Source: Antilocapra americana
Lineage: Eukaryota; Chordata; Mammalia; Artiodactyla; Antilocapridae
Assembly: GCA_007570785.1 (NCBI GenBank)
Contig: ML660777.1
Location: 8,692,734 to 8,756,733 of the forward strand
DNA length: 64,000 nt
Direction: 5' to 3'
Part shown: positions 48,216 through 58,866 of the stretch, in pieces
How the letters are laid out: each line of letters opens with the position of its first letter
Numbering within the stretch: position 1 is the stretch's first letter
Made by a program: the position numbers and the translations under genes
The notes under the pieces: generated by a model
Told to the model about the DNA's origin: nothing
What the model saw: the letters and a program-made list of their open reading frames with translations, nothing else
Database searches by the model: none

Positions 48216-48432
48216 AAGCTATCACTCAGGAAACCTAAGAACCTGAATTCAAAGAGTCAAGGCACCACATGAATAGTTAATGATCCGCATGAGAAGATTG
48301 AAGAACTTTATTTTGTTCTGGGAGGTGTGGAAGAGAAGAGCCAGAAAAATTGTGGGAGATTGGAGCCTGTCACACAGGTGCTAGGAAAAATCCTCTGGGA
48401 ATATACAGTGGCTAGTTCAACCATCTGCTATA

Positions 48433-48562
48433 ACTCAGTCTCCATGAGGGCAGGGATATTTGTCAGTTTCATTCACTGATAAACCCCCAAGCACCTTGAA
48501 CTGTGCTTAGCACAATATAGTTGCTTAATAAAAACTTATTGCAGAAATGAATGAATGAGTGA
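48433..48562 (+). mobile_element. L2 LINE 3' end, sense
   Basis: 'actcagtctccatgagggca', 'gggatatttgtcagtttcat', 'ccaagcaccttgaactgtgc', 'ttgcttaataaaaact', ending in 'aatgaatgaatgag' (the L2 terminal repeats). Good match in order and orientation. Confidence 0.9.
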
Positions 48563-49111
48563 TTAGTAAGATTTTTCAGTGTTCAGCTTGAAATAGTTTG
48601 TAATGTTGGAATCAAGTTAATCCAAAATGAAGAAGGAGAAAAAGAGGTCAAATTTACTGTATTCCAAAGCTCTTTATGATTTAGGGCAATTTCTGTGGCT
48701 ATTGAAGCTGATTTTCACATTGCGTGAAATGGTACAGAGTAGAGACAGTATATGTGGGAGTATAGGATGACCTCTTAACCAAACTTGCTCCGTGAAGGCA
48801 AGAATTCTAAGTCTGAAGTAACTGTGAGGAACAAAACTCTAATGCCTGTACAAGAAAAGTAAGGGTCATTTTGGACTTCCATAGGGCACAGAATGGGGCT
48901 TTAAGGTGATCTTCTCTAGAAACTAAGGGACATGAAGTCCCCACCTGATATTTAAGTTCCATCTGTGAATGTCCCACCACATGCAAAACTTTGCCTTCAT
49001 GTACTGGACAAGGACTTCAAGAAACAACAACAGAAACACATACACATACACACAAACACACACATAAGCAAAAACTATGATAGTGCTGTGACTAAAGGAG
49101 ACATTTGTGGG
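48563..49111. other. Unique sequence
   Basis: CA-rich interrupted tract at 49035-49066. No gene recognised. Confidence 0.5.
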
Positions 49112-49331
49112 TGTGCGTATTCAGTTGCTCAGTCATGTCCGACTCTTTGCGACCCCATGGGCTATAGCCCACCAGGCTCCTCAGTCCATGGAATTTTCCA
49201 GGCAAGAATGCTGGGGTGGGTTGCCATTTCCTTCTCCAGGGGATCTTCCCAACCCAGGGATCAAACCCACATCTCTTGCATCTCCTGCACTGGCATGTGG
49301 ATTCTGTACCATAGCATCACCTGGGAAATCT
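49112..49331 (-). mobile_element. Bov-tA2 SINE, antisense, full length
   Basis: 'tcagttgctcagtcatgtcc', 'gactctttgcgaccccatgg', 'gtgggttgccatttccttct', 'acatctcttgcatctcctgc' (the Bov-tA2 spacer), head 'tcacctgggaaatc'. Low divergence; no certain target-site duplication. The frames of 122 and 81 codons here are translated SINE. Confidence 0.96.
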
Positions 49332-51526
49332 AAGGAAGGGTTTAGAAGTTGATTATCTGAAGAAATCATTACATTTAAGTCATGCTAATCTAATGAAAAT
49401 ATACTTTGTCTCTATAAAGTTTTAGAAAAAACGTTTTCTTTCTAACTGATGTCCCATTGCTTTCAGACAGCACAAGTCAATTCCACTGCTTCCAACAGAA
49501 GAATAGCTGTGCTTCTCAAACACCAAGACCCTCCTCAGTCCTTCCTTTCCCCTGTCTCTGGGGTTCCCAAGGTGGAGCTGATACCTTCAGGGTGGCATTG
49601 ATGGATGGGGATGGCAGAGAGCCATTTCACCACGTTGACACTTCGCTCAGTTGTGCTGATGCTGCCCACAGGTGGAGGTAGCACTGTGTTGCTGACACCA
49701 CGTTTGCTCATGGCTGCTGTTCATGCTGTTGCGATGACCTCTCTGGCTACAGACTCTGCCAAGACCATGAGTCAATGCCCTATCTGTGGTACCAATTCAA
49801 CCCCATCTTCCAACCTCTCTATGGGAAATAGAACTTTAAGTCTTGGCTGCCACTGCCCAGGGTGCCTCAGTTTATCTCACTGTCTCTGATGTTCATGTTT
49901 CCAGACACTGGGAAAATGGCATTCACTTCTTACATGTGCCCTTTAGAAGACGTACCACTAGATTTGAGAGTCTACTGGTCCCTAATGATACTATTCTGAT
50001 TTACCACTCAGCATATACCTTGAAGTTTAGTTTACAAACCTTTAATGCTTTCTTTCTGTATACTTTTCTTTCCCAGGGCACAAAAAAATTTTCCTTTCCA
50101 AGGCACATGAACAGGGGAAACTGAGACTATGATTTTCCATTTATTTGTAACAAAATCATGTGGCAAGCATTGCTCACATAAAATACAAACTACTTTATCC
50201 TAGCTTCATCTCATTTTCATATCCTTATTTCCTTGGGTCTTTTTCTCTAAGCACTTATTTTCAAATTCTATTATCTAACTGTTTTAAGAATGTGTTCTCC
50301 AGTGATTTCTAGAACAAGATGGTATAAAATTAAATAAACATATCCATACAGGCATATGATCACGCTGAATGGAGCCAGGCCTTTCATTGAATGCTTAGGA
50401 AGCAGGACACCAGCTTCCCTCGTTTTATCAGAGCTTCATCATACAGTCATGACTAACCTGCTTCCCCCGTCTTTGTTTTCGTTTACTTTGGCATAAAGAG
50501 GTATCGTAGCAGTTAACCTATCTCTGGGGTGTGTTCAGGTTTAATGAATAAACGTGTATAATGCCCTCTGAGTGCCTCACTCGAGGTGTGCTCTTACTGC
50601 ACATTATTAGAACTGCATTACAGCACCACCTTGGGACCCTCAGCCTTTAAGCTAGCTCAAGACAGGAGGTCTCAGAAATAATAACAGCTCTTCTTCTGCA
50701 TGCCTTTCTCCCTGAAACCTCAGAGAATGTAAAGGTATTACCTTATTAATGTAAAACTCAGCATGAGATAGATGGGAAGGACTATGAGGATTTCCAGTTT
50801 CCAGGTGGGAGACATTAAAGTAACACTTTTGCATTGACACACAGCTCACCTGTAATATAAGCCCTTACCAACATTCTTCATGCCAGAGAAGAAGCCCACT
50901 TCATTCTCTCTCCACCAAGGCATGGCACTGGGTAATGCTGCTGGGACGAGTGGGTTCAAGGCTGGTATTTTTTAAGAGTCTCAAGATAGAGACAAGAGAG
51001 TTGTATGTTAAGAGGCATGGTAGTGATGAAATATTTTTATTTAGTTATGGGTCGGTTAGCTAAAGAAAGCATCCAATTTCTTTTTATTCCTACGGTAATC
51101 TCAACTGCATATATCTGAAGCCTCTATTGTCCTTCCAGCGGTAATTGATGAATTTTAAATGGCTGACACGTGGGGGCTTAGAGAACGCACCATTCAGTAG
51201 TCAACTTCTTCCAAACTACAAGAGACTTTTAATAGATGAGAAATCATTGGCTGTGAATCAGAGTGTAGTTGCTTATAACTTCATCACTTGAAGCATGAAG
51301 AAACTGAGGCCTTGGGTTATAAGATGATAGTATGGGTCTGATTAAAAGTAATTCAACTGCACTTGTGAAACTATTCTACAAACCAGACAGCCCTTTCCTA
51401 CAATTAGTCTAAAGTGGGAAGCAATAATGATATGACATTCAACCTCAGTATTGTGCTGTCTTTGATGGCCAGTATGCTATACGCTGACAAGCTGAACTCC
51501 CTTATAATAATACCCTTCAGTCTCTT
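49332..51526. other. Unique, repeat-poor sequence
   Basis: 49440-49900 is richer in GC than its surroundings and holds overlapping frames of 74, 94 and 93 codons, with no domain recognised. Weak MIR-like words near 50750-50830 and 51285-51320 are too short to call. Confidence 0.45.
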
Positions 51527-51730
51527 CAAAGTATTGGAGCTTCAGCTTCAGCATCAGTCCTCCAATGAATATTTAGGGTTGATTTCCTTTAGGATTGACT
51601 GGTTTGATCTCCTTGAAGTCCATGGGACTCTCAAGAGTCTTCTCCACACCACAATTTGAAAGCATCAGTTCTCCCATCCTCGGCCTTCTTTATGGTCCAA
51701 CACTCACATCCACACATGACTACTGGAAAC
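51527..51730 (-). mobile_element. BovB LINE internal scrap, antisense
   Basis: 'caaagtattggagcttcagc', 'ttgatttcctttaggattga', 'tgggactctcaagagtcttc', 'acatgactactgga' correspond to the C-terminal coding region of BovB. The 3' terminus is absent, so this is not a simple 5'-truncated insertion; a later deletion must have removed the end. Confidence 0.93.
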
Positions 51731-54140
51731 AATGAAGTCTCTTGGAAGTGGCCTCCAAATGGACCTAGTAAGACTGATGTCTTCAAGGGTACAGCTACTA
51801 TTCCTGTTATTTGTAATGTTGAACGCTTTTACTCCTTTTGTTAAATTTCCTCCAGCATTTTTATAAGTGAATTTTAAAGTAAACTCCAAAATTCCACGCA
51901 AAAAAAAGCCCCTGCTATTACATATAGAGATGATGGGAATTTTACTGAGTTGTCTGCTCACACCAATAGGTATTGGACAAAGAAGGAGCCTCTGGGCTCT
52001 CTGTCACTTGGTTAAACCTCAGGCATTTAGCTGACATCATTCTTTGGCATTTGCCTTTCTCCTCTCACTCTTTTACCAAGGAGTAATGGAAATGCAGTTG
52101 TCAGCATCAAATTAGATGTGGGGAAATCAACTCCTCATTACATTCTGCCTTTCCCATTCGAGCTCCACCCAGCCCCGTATAGCCCCACCATGTCTGCTCT
52201 TTAATAGTTAATGGGAAAAGATCCCAGACAATCTCTACATCAGACATTTAACTTAGTCTTAGGCCACTTGCAGTGACCAATTCCTCATGCTTCACGTAAA
52301 AGCAGAAATAGACGATAATTTGCCTGGGCTGGTTTATAATGATGTGTGTAATGGAAACATTCCTTCTAAACACCTGCAGCAACTGGCCTAAGCTTTGAAG
52401 CATGCGATTTGCTTTTCCCATTTTAGCATACAGGCTTACAAATACTGTTATTGATCATAAAATTATCCAATCTTTTTTTTTAAAATACAGCTACAGGAGT
52501 TGATTAAAGCACTTTCTACAGCCATAAACTTCAGACAGTCTCCCCTAAGGTGCAGAATTTTCTTTCCACTTAGTTTTTTTAAGTGCCTGCCATTAATTTC
52601 CTTGAGCAATTCTTTACTCCCATGTCAGTGGATGGTTTAAGCAGGAAGGATTGGCAGGTTTATTTTACTCTCACCTTAGCAGGATACTAAATTGTCCCCT
52701 TTAGGAAAATACAGAGTTTTGCTGCTCTCTGACTTTCTGGAGAAAAGAGCATCTTTTCTTCTACTAGGTCAGGAGTCTAGAGTTAGAGAAAATCCTGTTG
52801 TGATTCAAACTTGGTCCCCTCACTCATTCCTGTGCTGCCATGACTCAGCTCTTTCTGGGCCCCTGTAAGTGGACTCTCTTCTTCCAGGTCAAAGAATTGG
52901 TTCACCCAACTGGGCCACCAATTGTCTGATTACAGCCAAAGGAAACCATCATTTGCTGGGAGCTAGTCCTAGTATTTGTGTTACAGATCAATTCAAGCCA
53001 TGACTCACAGCTTGTTTTCATTTCAAAGAAAGATATTGAGGTCAGGGCATTGTCGAATGGATTTTGAATTTTGCCAGGTATTAAACCCCATTCATCACTA
53101 AACAAAACAGAACACTGTTGGGTATTTTTAAAATCAGTACTTTCACTGGAATAATTAGAACAATTTCCTGGTAAACTGATTCAAAAGATATGATTTCTTC
53201 AGGAATATTTTGAAAATTAGTTTTTAGCCTCAATAATAATATACCCAATTAGGATAAATTGGGGGTTTTTTTGTTGTTTTTTTTTTTTTTACTGTGCTAT
53301 TTTAGATTCAGCCTTAGGAAATCTTTTGGAACATCACTCTCAAAAAAAAAAAAATGTCCACTATGAGCCAGCAATCAATCACAATTTCAGAGTGCTTGAT
53401 TACCAAAAAGACCAAGAAAGAATAACCTATCATCACTCTTCATGTTAGCCCATGTCACTGCTGACAGCAGTCGCTACCTATGTTATAGGAGTGATTGAAA
53501 AGATAGATTTGGCAACAACATTTTTTCCGATGTTTGGACATGGAAAAATGGCCTTTGATTTGTGGCTATAGACCTTATTTGATGGACCCTGTATTGCTTT
53601 CGATGGAAAAGGAGGAGTAGTTAGTGATAATCAATGTGATTTTAATCCCCAGTGTTTTTATTTATCCCAGAGATCAATATCTCAATAGGAGCACTCCCTT
53701 CAATCAAAAACACAATGGGGAAAGTCTGTTCATCATCTTAACCACATCCATTTCTCAGCCCCAATGATTAAATAACTTCAGCATGTATGAATTTGTTTGG
53801 GGGTGTCCTTAAAGTAGGCTAATTCTGTTCCAGTTGAATGTCCTTGATTATATGGTACTCAGACAGAAGGAGATTACAAAACACTAGAAACTATTCAAAT
53901 GTCTTTGTGTTAATTAAATTGCCAGAAATTTTATCATGAGGCTGTAATGATTCCAAGGTCCTGGCAGGATACAGCTCCTTTAAAAGGAGCAACACGCTGG
54001 AAAGTCAGCTTCCCTTAGCTGACTTAGCCGGGCTGCAATCCACCTGCCTAGAGCCCCCTGGAAACTGGGCAGGGCACTCTTTTGGTACTAACTGGATGTT
54101 TGAAGGTTTTGCAAGGAAATTTTTTTTTTTAAATGTGTGC
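51731..54140. other. Unique, repeat-poor sequence, 2.4 kb
   Basis: No interspersed repeat recognised. T tracts at 52471-52481, 53265-53290 and an A run at 53341-53353. Composition is mixed and not simple; candidate for conserved non-coding sequence, which cannot be judged from one sequence. Confidence 0.45.
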
Positions 54141-54190
54141 AGGAACTAACACAACATTGTAAATTAACTGTACTTCAATTAAATAAATAA
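54141..54190 (+). mobile_element. L1 3' tip, sense
   Basis: 'ggaactaacacaacattgta' and 'aattaactgtacttcaatta' followed by an A-rich end is the common 3' terminus of mammalian L1 of the artiodactyl type. Only about 50 bases remain. Confidence 0.75.
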
Positions 54191-55447
54191 TTCATTCAGG
54201 GTATCAGATCTCGAATCTACTCAAATCAGGACAAGGTTTTCTACCATTTTTATTTCAAAATCTAGAACTATTGATACTATTATAATTTGGATATGTGACC
54301 TCCCTGTTCACCTTCATAGCCTATTAGAATTCATTTCATGAACAATATTTTACAGATTTTCTCTTGATTCTTATACTTTCCTTTCCACTCTGGAACTTAG
54401 AAAAAAAATATTCCATGCATTCTTCTCTCTAGTGAACTTCGCAAAGCCCTCTGGGAGAGTATTTTCTCCTTAGCTTGGCTTTGAATGAGGGAAATTTATG
54501 ATATGATGTGATAATGAGCAATGTGAAATTGTTCGTATCATGATAGCATCCAGGTCTCTTGAAAATTCCTGCACGATCTGAACCATATTGGATAGGGTGC
54601 TATGAACTATGTCTCCCTGGAGATTTCTCAATCAATTGTCCCTTCCAATAAGTTATTCAAAATAAGAAACTGAGATTTTTCTTGATACTGCAAGGAGCCT
54701 TCTTGATTGGACATCTCAAACTTTAAACACTAGAAATTTGAAGCCAGGTAAAACGTTCACATTTCTTTTGGAATCTGACACTGCCCAGTTTATGGAGAGA
54801 TTTGCCAAGAGTTGATGAGCCTTTCTCTGAACCTCGGGAAATTTCACGCTAAGGCTGAAACCGGAAAACGAAGCACATTTCACTAGATGTCAGATTTCAT
54901 TCTGACTAGCTTGCCAGCTTCTCCCCCAGGTTGCATTAATTATTTCCTGCCTCAAGTGAGGAAGGAAGATTAACTGGCTTCACACTACCAAATAAAATAT
55001 TTCCAAGGAAAAAGGAGTCCCAGCAAATACCACCAGAAGAAGGTGACTTCCCAATATCATGTCATTTTCACCTGGACTCATTGTTGGACTGGTGGCTTTG
55101 TTCTGATACGGATAGAACTCTGTGAAAATGAAAGCACAGATGAGGGCTAAAATTAGGACTAACAGTGGTAATAATAAGATGCACAATGAAAAGGAAGAGG
55201 GAAAGAAAGAAGAAGTAAAGAATTTGGTCAAATGTTCTTGGGTTAACAAAACTATCACTGTTCTCATTGACCCCACAAATCTTTGACATGGAAGAGGCAA
55301 ACATGCATTTAAAAAGTTACAAAACTTTACAGACTTAGTACATCTAGGCAAACAATTTTGTGTAATAATCTTTCCTCCTTTTCAAATGAAAGAAGTCTTT
55401 ATGTATCTATATAAATGATACCTTTTCCTTAAATGATTGTGTAAATC
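54191..55447. other. Unique sequence
   Basis: Holds an antisense 123-codon frame (55351-54980) and a candidate microexon discussed separately. No repeat recognised. Confidence 0.45.
55072..55119 (-). other. Candidate 48-bp exon (weak)
   Basis: On the minus strand 'tgctttcattttcacag' (AG at 55121-55120) precedes 48 bases that end in 'gagtccag' and run into 'gtgaaaat' (GT at 55071-55070). The 48 bases are a multiple of three and open, coding FYPYQNKATSPTMSP when read in the phase of the surrounding 123-codon frame. The acceptor tract upstream is long and pyrimidine-rich. No homologue is recognised, and acceptable splice pairs arise often by chance. Confidence 0.1.
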
Positions 55448-55630
55448 GGACTTTCTCAGCCTTAGCACTATGGACATTTGGGGGCTTTTATTTTTTTTTT
55501 AGACACACCTCTGCCCTCTATCCACTGGATACCAGAAGCCCCCCCTCCTAGTCATGAAAATCAAAACACATCTCCAAACATGGCTACATTTTCCCTGTGG
55601 GGCAAAACTGTTGCTGACTGAGAACATTTG
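55448..55630 (-). mobile_element. MER5A hAT-type DNA transposon, antisense
   Basis: 'ctcagccttagcactatgga', 'ctgccctctatccactggat', 'accagaagcccccc', 'aacacatctccaaacatggc' and 'ccctgtggggcaaaactgtt' reproduce the antisense MER5A in order. The middle is replaced by a T run (55489-55500). MER5A is a non-autonomous Charlie-group element without coding capacity. The two small frames across it are accidental. Confidence 0.85.
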
Positions 55631-55970
55631 GGTCTCATCTTCAAATGCCTCCAAATTCATCAGTTTATACATCAATCTGTTTCTTTCAGTGAGTTCAGAG
55701 TATTTTATATCTATCAAGATTGTAATTACTAAACAATGCCAAGGAACATCTAGAAACAATCACAGAATCTATGAGTTAGAAAGGACTTTAGAAAAAAGAG
55801 AGGGTTATAACAGTAGTCACAGCAGCAAGCACAAAACACATTCTCAAGTGCAAACCTATTAATGAAACAGAATGTTCTAAAAAAAAAATATACAGGTCAA
55901 ATCCTCAGAAAATTTTTGGAGACTGGTATATGAAATGATTTCTGGTTTATTCTAAAAAAATGTTAGTGTT
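55631..55970. other. Unique sequence
   Basis: Nothing recognised; A run at 55879-55887. Confidence 0.5.
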
Positions 55971-56060
55971 GTTCAGTGCAATAGCCATTAGCCACATGTG
56001 ATTATTTAAGTTTAAATTTAAGTAAAATTAAATAAATTTAAAATTCAGTTTCTCAAGTTG
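55971..56060. mobile_element. hAT-like non-autonomous DNA transposon fragment, family unassigned
   Basis: 'gtgcaatagccattagccac', 'atgtgattatttaagtttaa' and 'taaaattcagtttctcaagt' match a common mammalian element with the repeated 'agccactagccacatgtggct' arms. I recognise the element but am unsure of its name. Only one arm is left. Confidence 0.6.
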
Positions 56061-56149
56061 TAGCAGGTGAGAGGCCAAGCGCTAACTTTCCAGCTTCCTG
56101 CCTTGAGTTGACCCCACAAATTCTTTTATGCTGTGTTAGCTTTCCCCTT

Positions 56150-56248
56150 CCTACACTTTTTAAATTGGAATATAGTTGATTTACAATATTGTGTTAGTTT
56201 CAGATGTATAACAAAGTTAATCAATTATAATCAGATATATGTATATAT
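56150..56248 (-). mobile_element. L1 3' UTR, antisense, part 1 of 3
   Basis: 'ttaaattggaatatagttga', 'tttacaatattgtgttagtt', 'tcagatgtataacaaagtta' is the antisense of the same L1 3' terminus seen at 54.1 kb. It is interrupted at 56248 by a BovB. Confidence 0.85.
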
Positions 56249-58539
56249 TTTACAAGAGAATGCACTGGTGATAGCAAAAGCCCTCTTCCAACAACACAAG
56301 AGACGGCTCTACACATGGACATCACCAGACAGTCAACACCAAAATCAGACTGATTATATTCTTTGCAGCCAAAGATGGAGAAGCTCTATACAGTCATCAA
56401 AAACAAGACCAGGAGCTGACTGTGGCTCAGATCATGAACTGCTTATTGCCAAATTCAGACTTAAATTGAAGAAAGTTGGGAAAACCACTAGACCAGTCAG
56501 GTATGACCTAAATCAAATCCCTTATGATTATACAGTGGAAGTGAGAAATAGATTTAAGGGACTAGATCTGATAGACAGAGTGCCTGATGAACTATGGACG
56601 GGGGTTTGTGACATTGTACAGGAGACAGGGATTAAGACTATCCCCATGGAAAAGAAATGCAAAAAAGCAAAATGGCTGTCTGAGGAGGCCTTACAAACAG
56701 CTGTGAAAAGAAGAGAAATGAAAAGCAAAGGAGAAAAGGAAAGATATTCCCATCTGAATGCAGAGTTCCAAAGAATAGCAAGGAGAGATAAAAAAGACTT
56801 CCTCAGAGATCAGTGCAAAGAAATAGAGGAAAATAACAGAATGGGAAAGACTATAGATCTCTTCAAGAAAATTAGAGATACCAAAGGAACATTTCATGCA
56901 AAGATGGGCTCGATAAAGGACAAATGGTATGGACCTAACAGAAGCAGAAGATATTAAGAAGAGGTGGCAAGAATACACAGAAGAACTGTACAAAAAATAT
57001 CTTCACGACCCAGATAATCACAATGGTGGACCACTTACCTAGAGCCAGATATCCTGGAGTGTGAAGTCAAGTGGGCCTTAGAAAGCATCACTACGAACAA
57101 AGCTAGGGGAGGTGATGGAATTCCAGTTGAGCTATTTCAAATCCTGAAAGATGATGCTGTGAAAGTGCTACACTTAATAAGCCAGCAAATTTGGAAAACT
57201 CAGCAGTGGCCACAGGACTGGAAAAGGTCAATTTTCATTCCAATCCCAAAGAAAGGCAATGCCAAAGAATGCTCAAACTACTACACAATTGTACTCATCT
57301 CACATGCTAGTAAATTAATGCTCAAAATTCTCCAAGGCAGGCTTCAGCAATACATGAACCATGAACTTCCAGAAGTTCAAGCTGGTTTTGGAAAAGGCAG
57401 AGGAACCAGAGATCAAATTGCCATCATCCTCTGGATCATTGAAAAAGCAAGAGAATTCCAGAAAAACATCTATTTCTGCCAAAGCTTTTGACGGTGTGGA
57501 TCACAATAAACTGTGGAAAATTCTGAAAGAAATGGGAATACCAGACCACCTGACCTGCCTCTTGAGAAACCTGTATGCAGGTCAGGAAGCAACTTAGAAC
57601 TGGACATGGAACAACAGACTGGTTCCAAATAGGAAAAGGAGTACATCAAGGCTATATACTGTCACCCTGCTTATTTAACTTATATGTAGAGTACATCATG
57701 TTAAACGCTGGGCTGGAAGAAGCACAAGCTGGAATCAGGATTGCACGGAGAAATATCAGTCACCTCAGATATGCAGATGACACCACCCTTATGGCAGAAA
57801 GTGAAGAGGAACTAAAGAGCCTCTTGATGAAAGTGAAGGAAGAGAGTGAAAAAATTGGCTTAAAGCTCAGCATTCAGAAAACTAAGATCATGGCATCTGG
57901 TCCCATCACTTCATGGGAAATAGATGAGGAAACAGTGTCAGACTTTATTTTTTTGGGCTCCAAAATCACTGCAGATGGTGACTGCAGCCATGAAATTAAA
58001 AGACGTTTACTCCTTGGAAGGAAAGTTATGACCAACCTAGGTAGCATATTTAAAAGCAGAGATACTACTTTGCCAACAAAGGTCTGTCTAGTCAAGGCTA
58101 TGGTTTTTCCAGTAGTCATGTATGGATATGAGAGCTGCACGGTGAAGAAAGCTGAGGGCCAAAGAATTGATGCTTTTGAACTGTGGTATTGGCCAAGACT
58201 CTTGAGACTCCCTTGGACTGCAAGGAGATCCAACCAGTCCATCCTAAAGGAAATCAGTCCTGGGTGTTCATTGGAAGGACTGATGTTGAAGCTGAAACTC
58301 CAATACTTTGGCCACCTCATGTGAAGAGTTGACTCATTGGAAAAGACCCTAATGCTGGGAAGGATTGGGGGCAGGAAGAGAAGGGGACGACAGAGGATGA
58401 GATGGCTGGATGGCTTCACCAACTCGATGGACATGGGTTTGGGTAGACTCCGGGAGTTGGTGATGGACACGGAGGCCTGGCCTGCTGTGATTCATGGGGT
58501 CACAAAGAGTCAGACACGACTGAGCGACTGAACTGAACT
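56249..58539 (+). mobile_element. BovB LINE (RTE clade), sense, 5'-truncated, 2.3 kb
   Basis: The longest BovB in the window. It begins in the C-terminal part of the endonuclease and ends at 'gactgagcgactgaactgaac'. 'gatatatgtatatat' (56234-56248) and 'gatatgtgtatatat' (58540-58554) flank it and differ at one base, so the element ends are well defined. The host is an L1 3' UTR, which resumes on the far side. Inserts of this length still lack about 0.9 kb of 5' sequence compared with the usual 3.2-kb element. Confidence 0.97.
56281..58531 (+). pseudogene. BovB endonuclease/reverse-transcriptase ORF remnant
   Basis: Endonuclease end with the conserved CGSDHELLIAKF block and linker lie in one frame (to 56957). 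The front of the reverse transcriptase (57159-57491), the block after motif A (57361-57597) and the part from GHGTTDWFQIGKG through YADD to FGHLM (57575-58324) occupy three different frames. Breaks: frameshifts near 56930-56960, at motif A (57471-57490, where about 14 bases are missing) and near 57590, and a TGA at 58322-58324 where the family has CGA, a CpG-type change. The 249-codon last block is the best-preserved one. The protein would have nicked DNA and primed reverse transcription at the target; this copy cannot. Confidence 0.95.
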
Positions 58540-58554
58540 GATATGTGTATATAT

Positions 58555-58634
58555 CTACTCCTTTTTTTAAAGTTTTTTTTTCTACATAAGCTGTTACAGA
58601 GCATTTGAATGTGGTTCCCTATGCTATATAGTAG
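58555..58634 (-). mobile_element. L1 3' UTR, antisense, part 2 of 3
   Basis: 'ctacataagctgttacagag', 'catttgaatgtggttcccta' and 'tgctatatagtag' continue the L1 interrupted at 56248. A Bov-tA splits it again after 58634. Confidence 0.85.
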
Positions 58635-58858
58635 CTGTGCATGCATGCTCAGTCACTCAGTAATGTCCAACTTTTTGCAACCCCATGGAGCCCACCAGGC
58701 TCCTCCATCCATGGGATTTTCCAGACAAGAGTACTAGAGTGGGTCACCATTTCCTTTTGCAGGAGATCTTCCTGACCCTGGGATGGAATCCGAGTCTCTT
58801 GCATCTCTTCCATTTGGTAGGTGGATTCCTTACCACTGAGCCACCTAGGAAGCCCATT
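58635..58858 (-). mobile_element. Bov-tA SINE, antisense, inserted in L1
   Basis: 'catgctcagtcactcagtaa', 'gtccaactttttgcaacccc', 'atgggattttccagacaaga', 'tgcatctcttccatttggta', antisense head 'gagccacctaggaagccc'. 'tatagtag', part of the L1, occurs at 58627-58634 and 58859-58866, an exact 8-bp duplication. Confidence 0.96.
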
Positions 58859-58866
58859 TATAGTAG

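Noticed and set aside
48965..49333. 122-codon frame with protein-like segments
   Set aside because: From about residue 50 it is a translated antisense Bov-tA2.
49446..49900. GC-richer block with overlapping 74-, 94- and 93-codon frames as an exon or processed pseudogene
   Set aside because: No recognisable domain, no convincing splice frame and no A tail with flanking repeats.
50750..51320. Possible MIR cores near 50780 and 51300
   Set aside because: Only isolated words such as 'gaagaaactgaggc' match; order over longer distance is not convincing.
57575..58324. 249-codon open frame as an active gene
   Set aside because: It is the YADD-to-C-terminus block of a truncated BovB with frameshifts on its left and a TGA on its right; no start context or complete domain.
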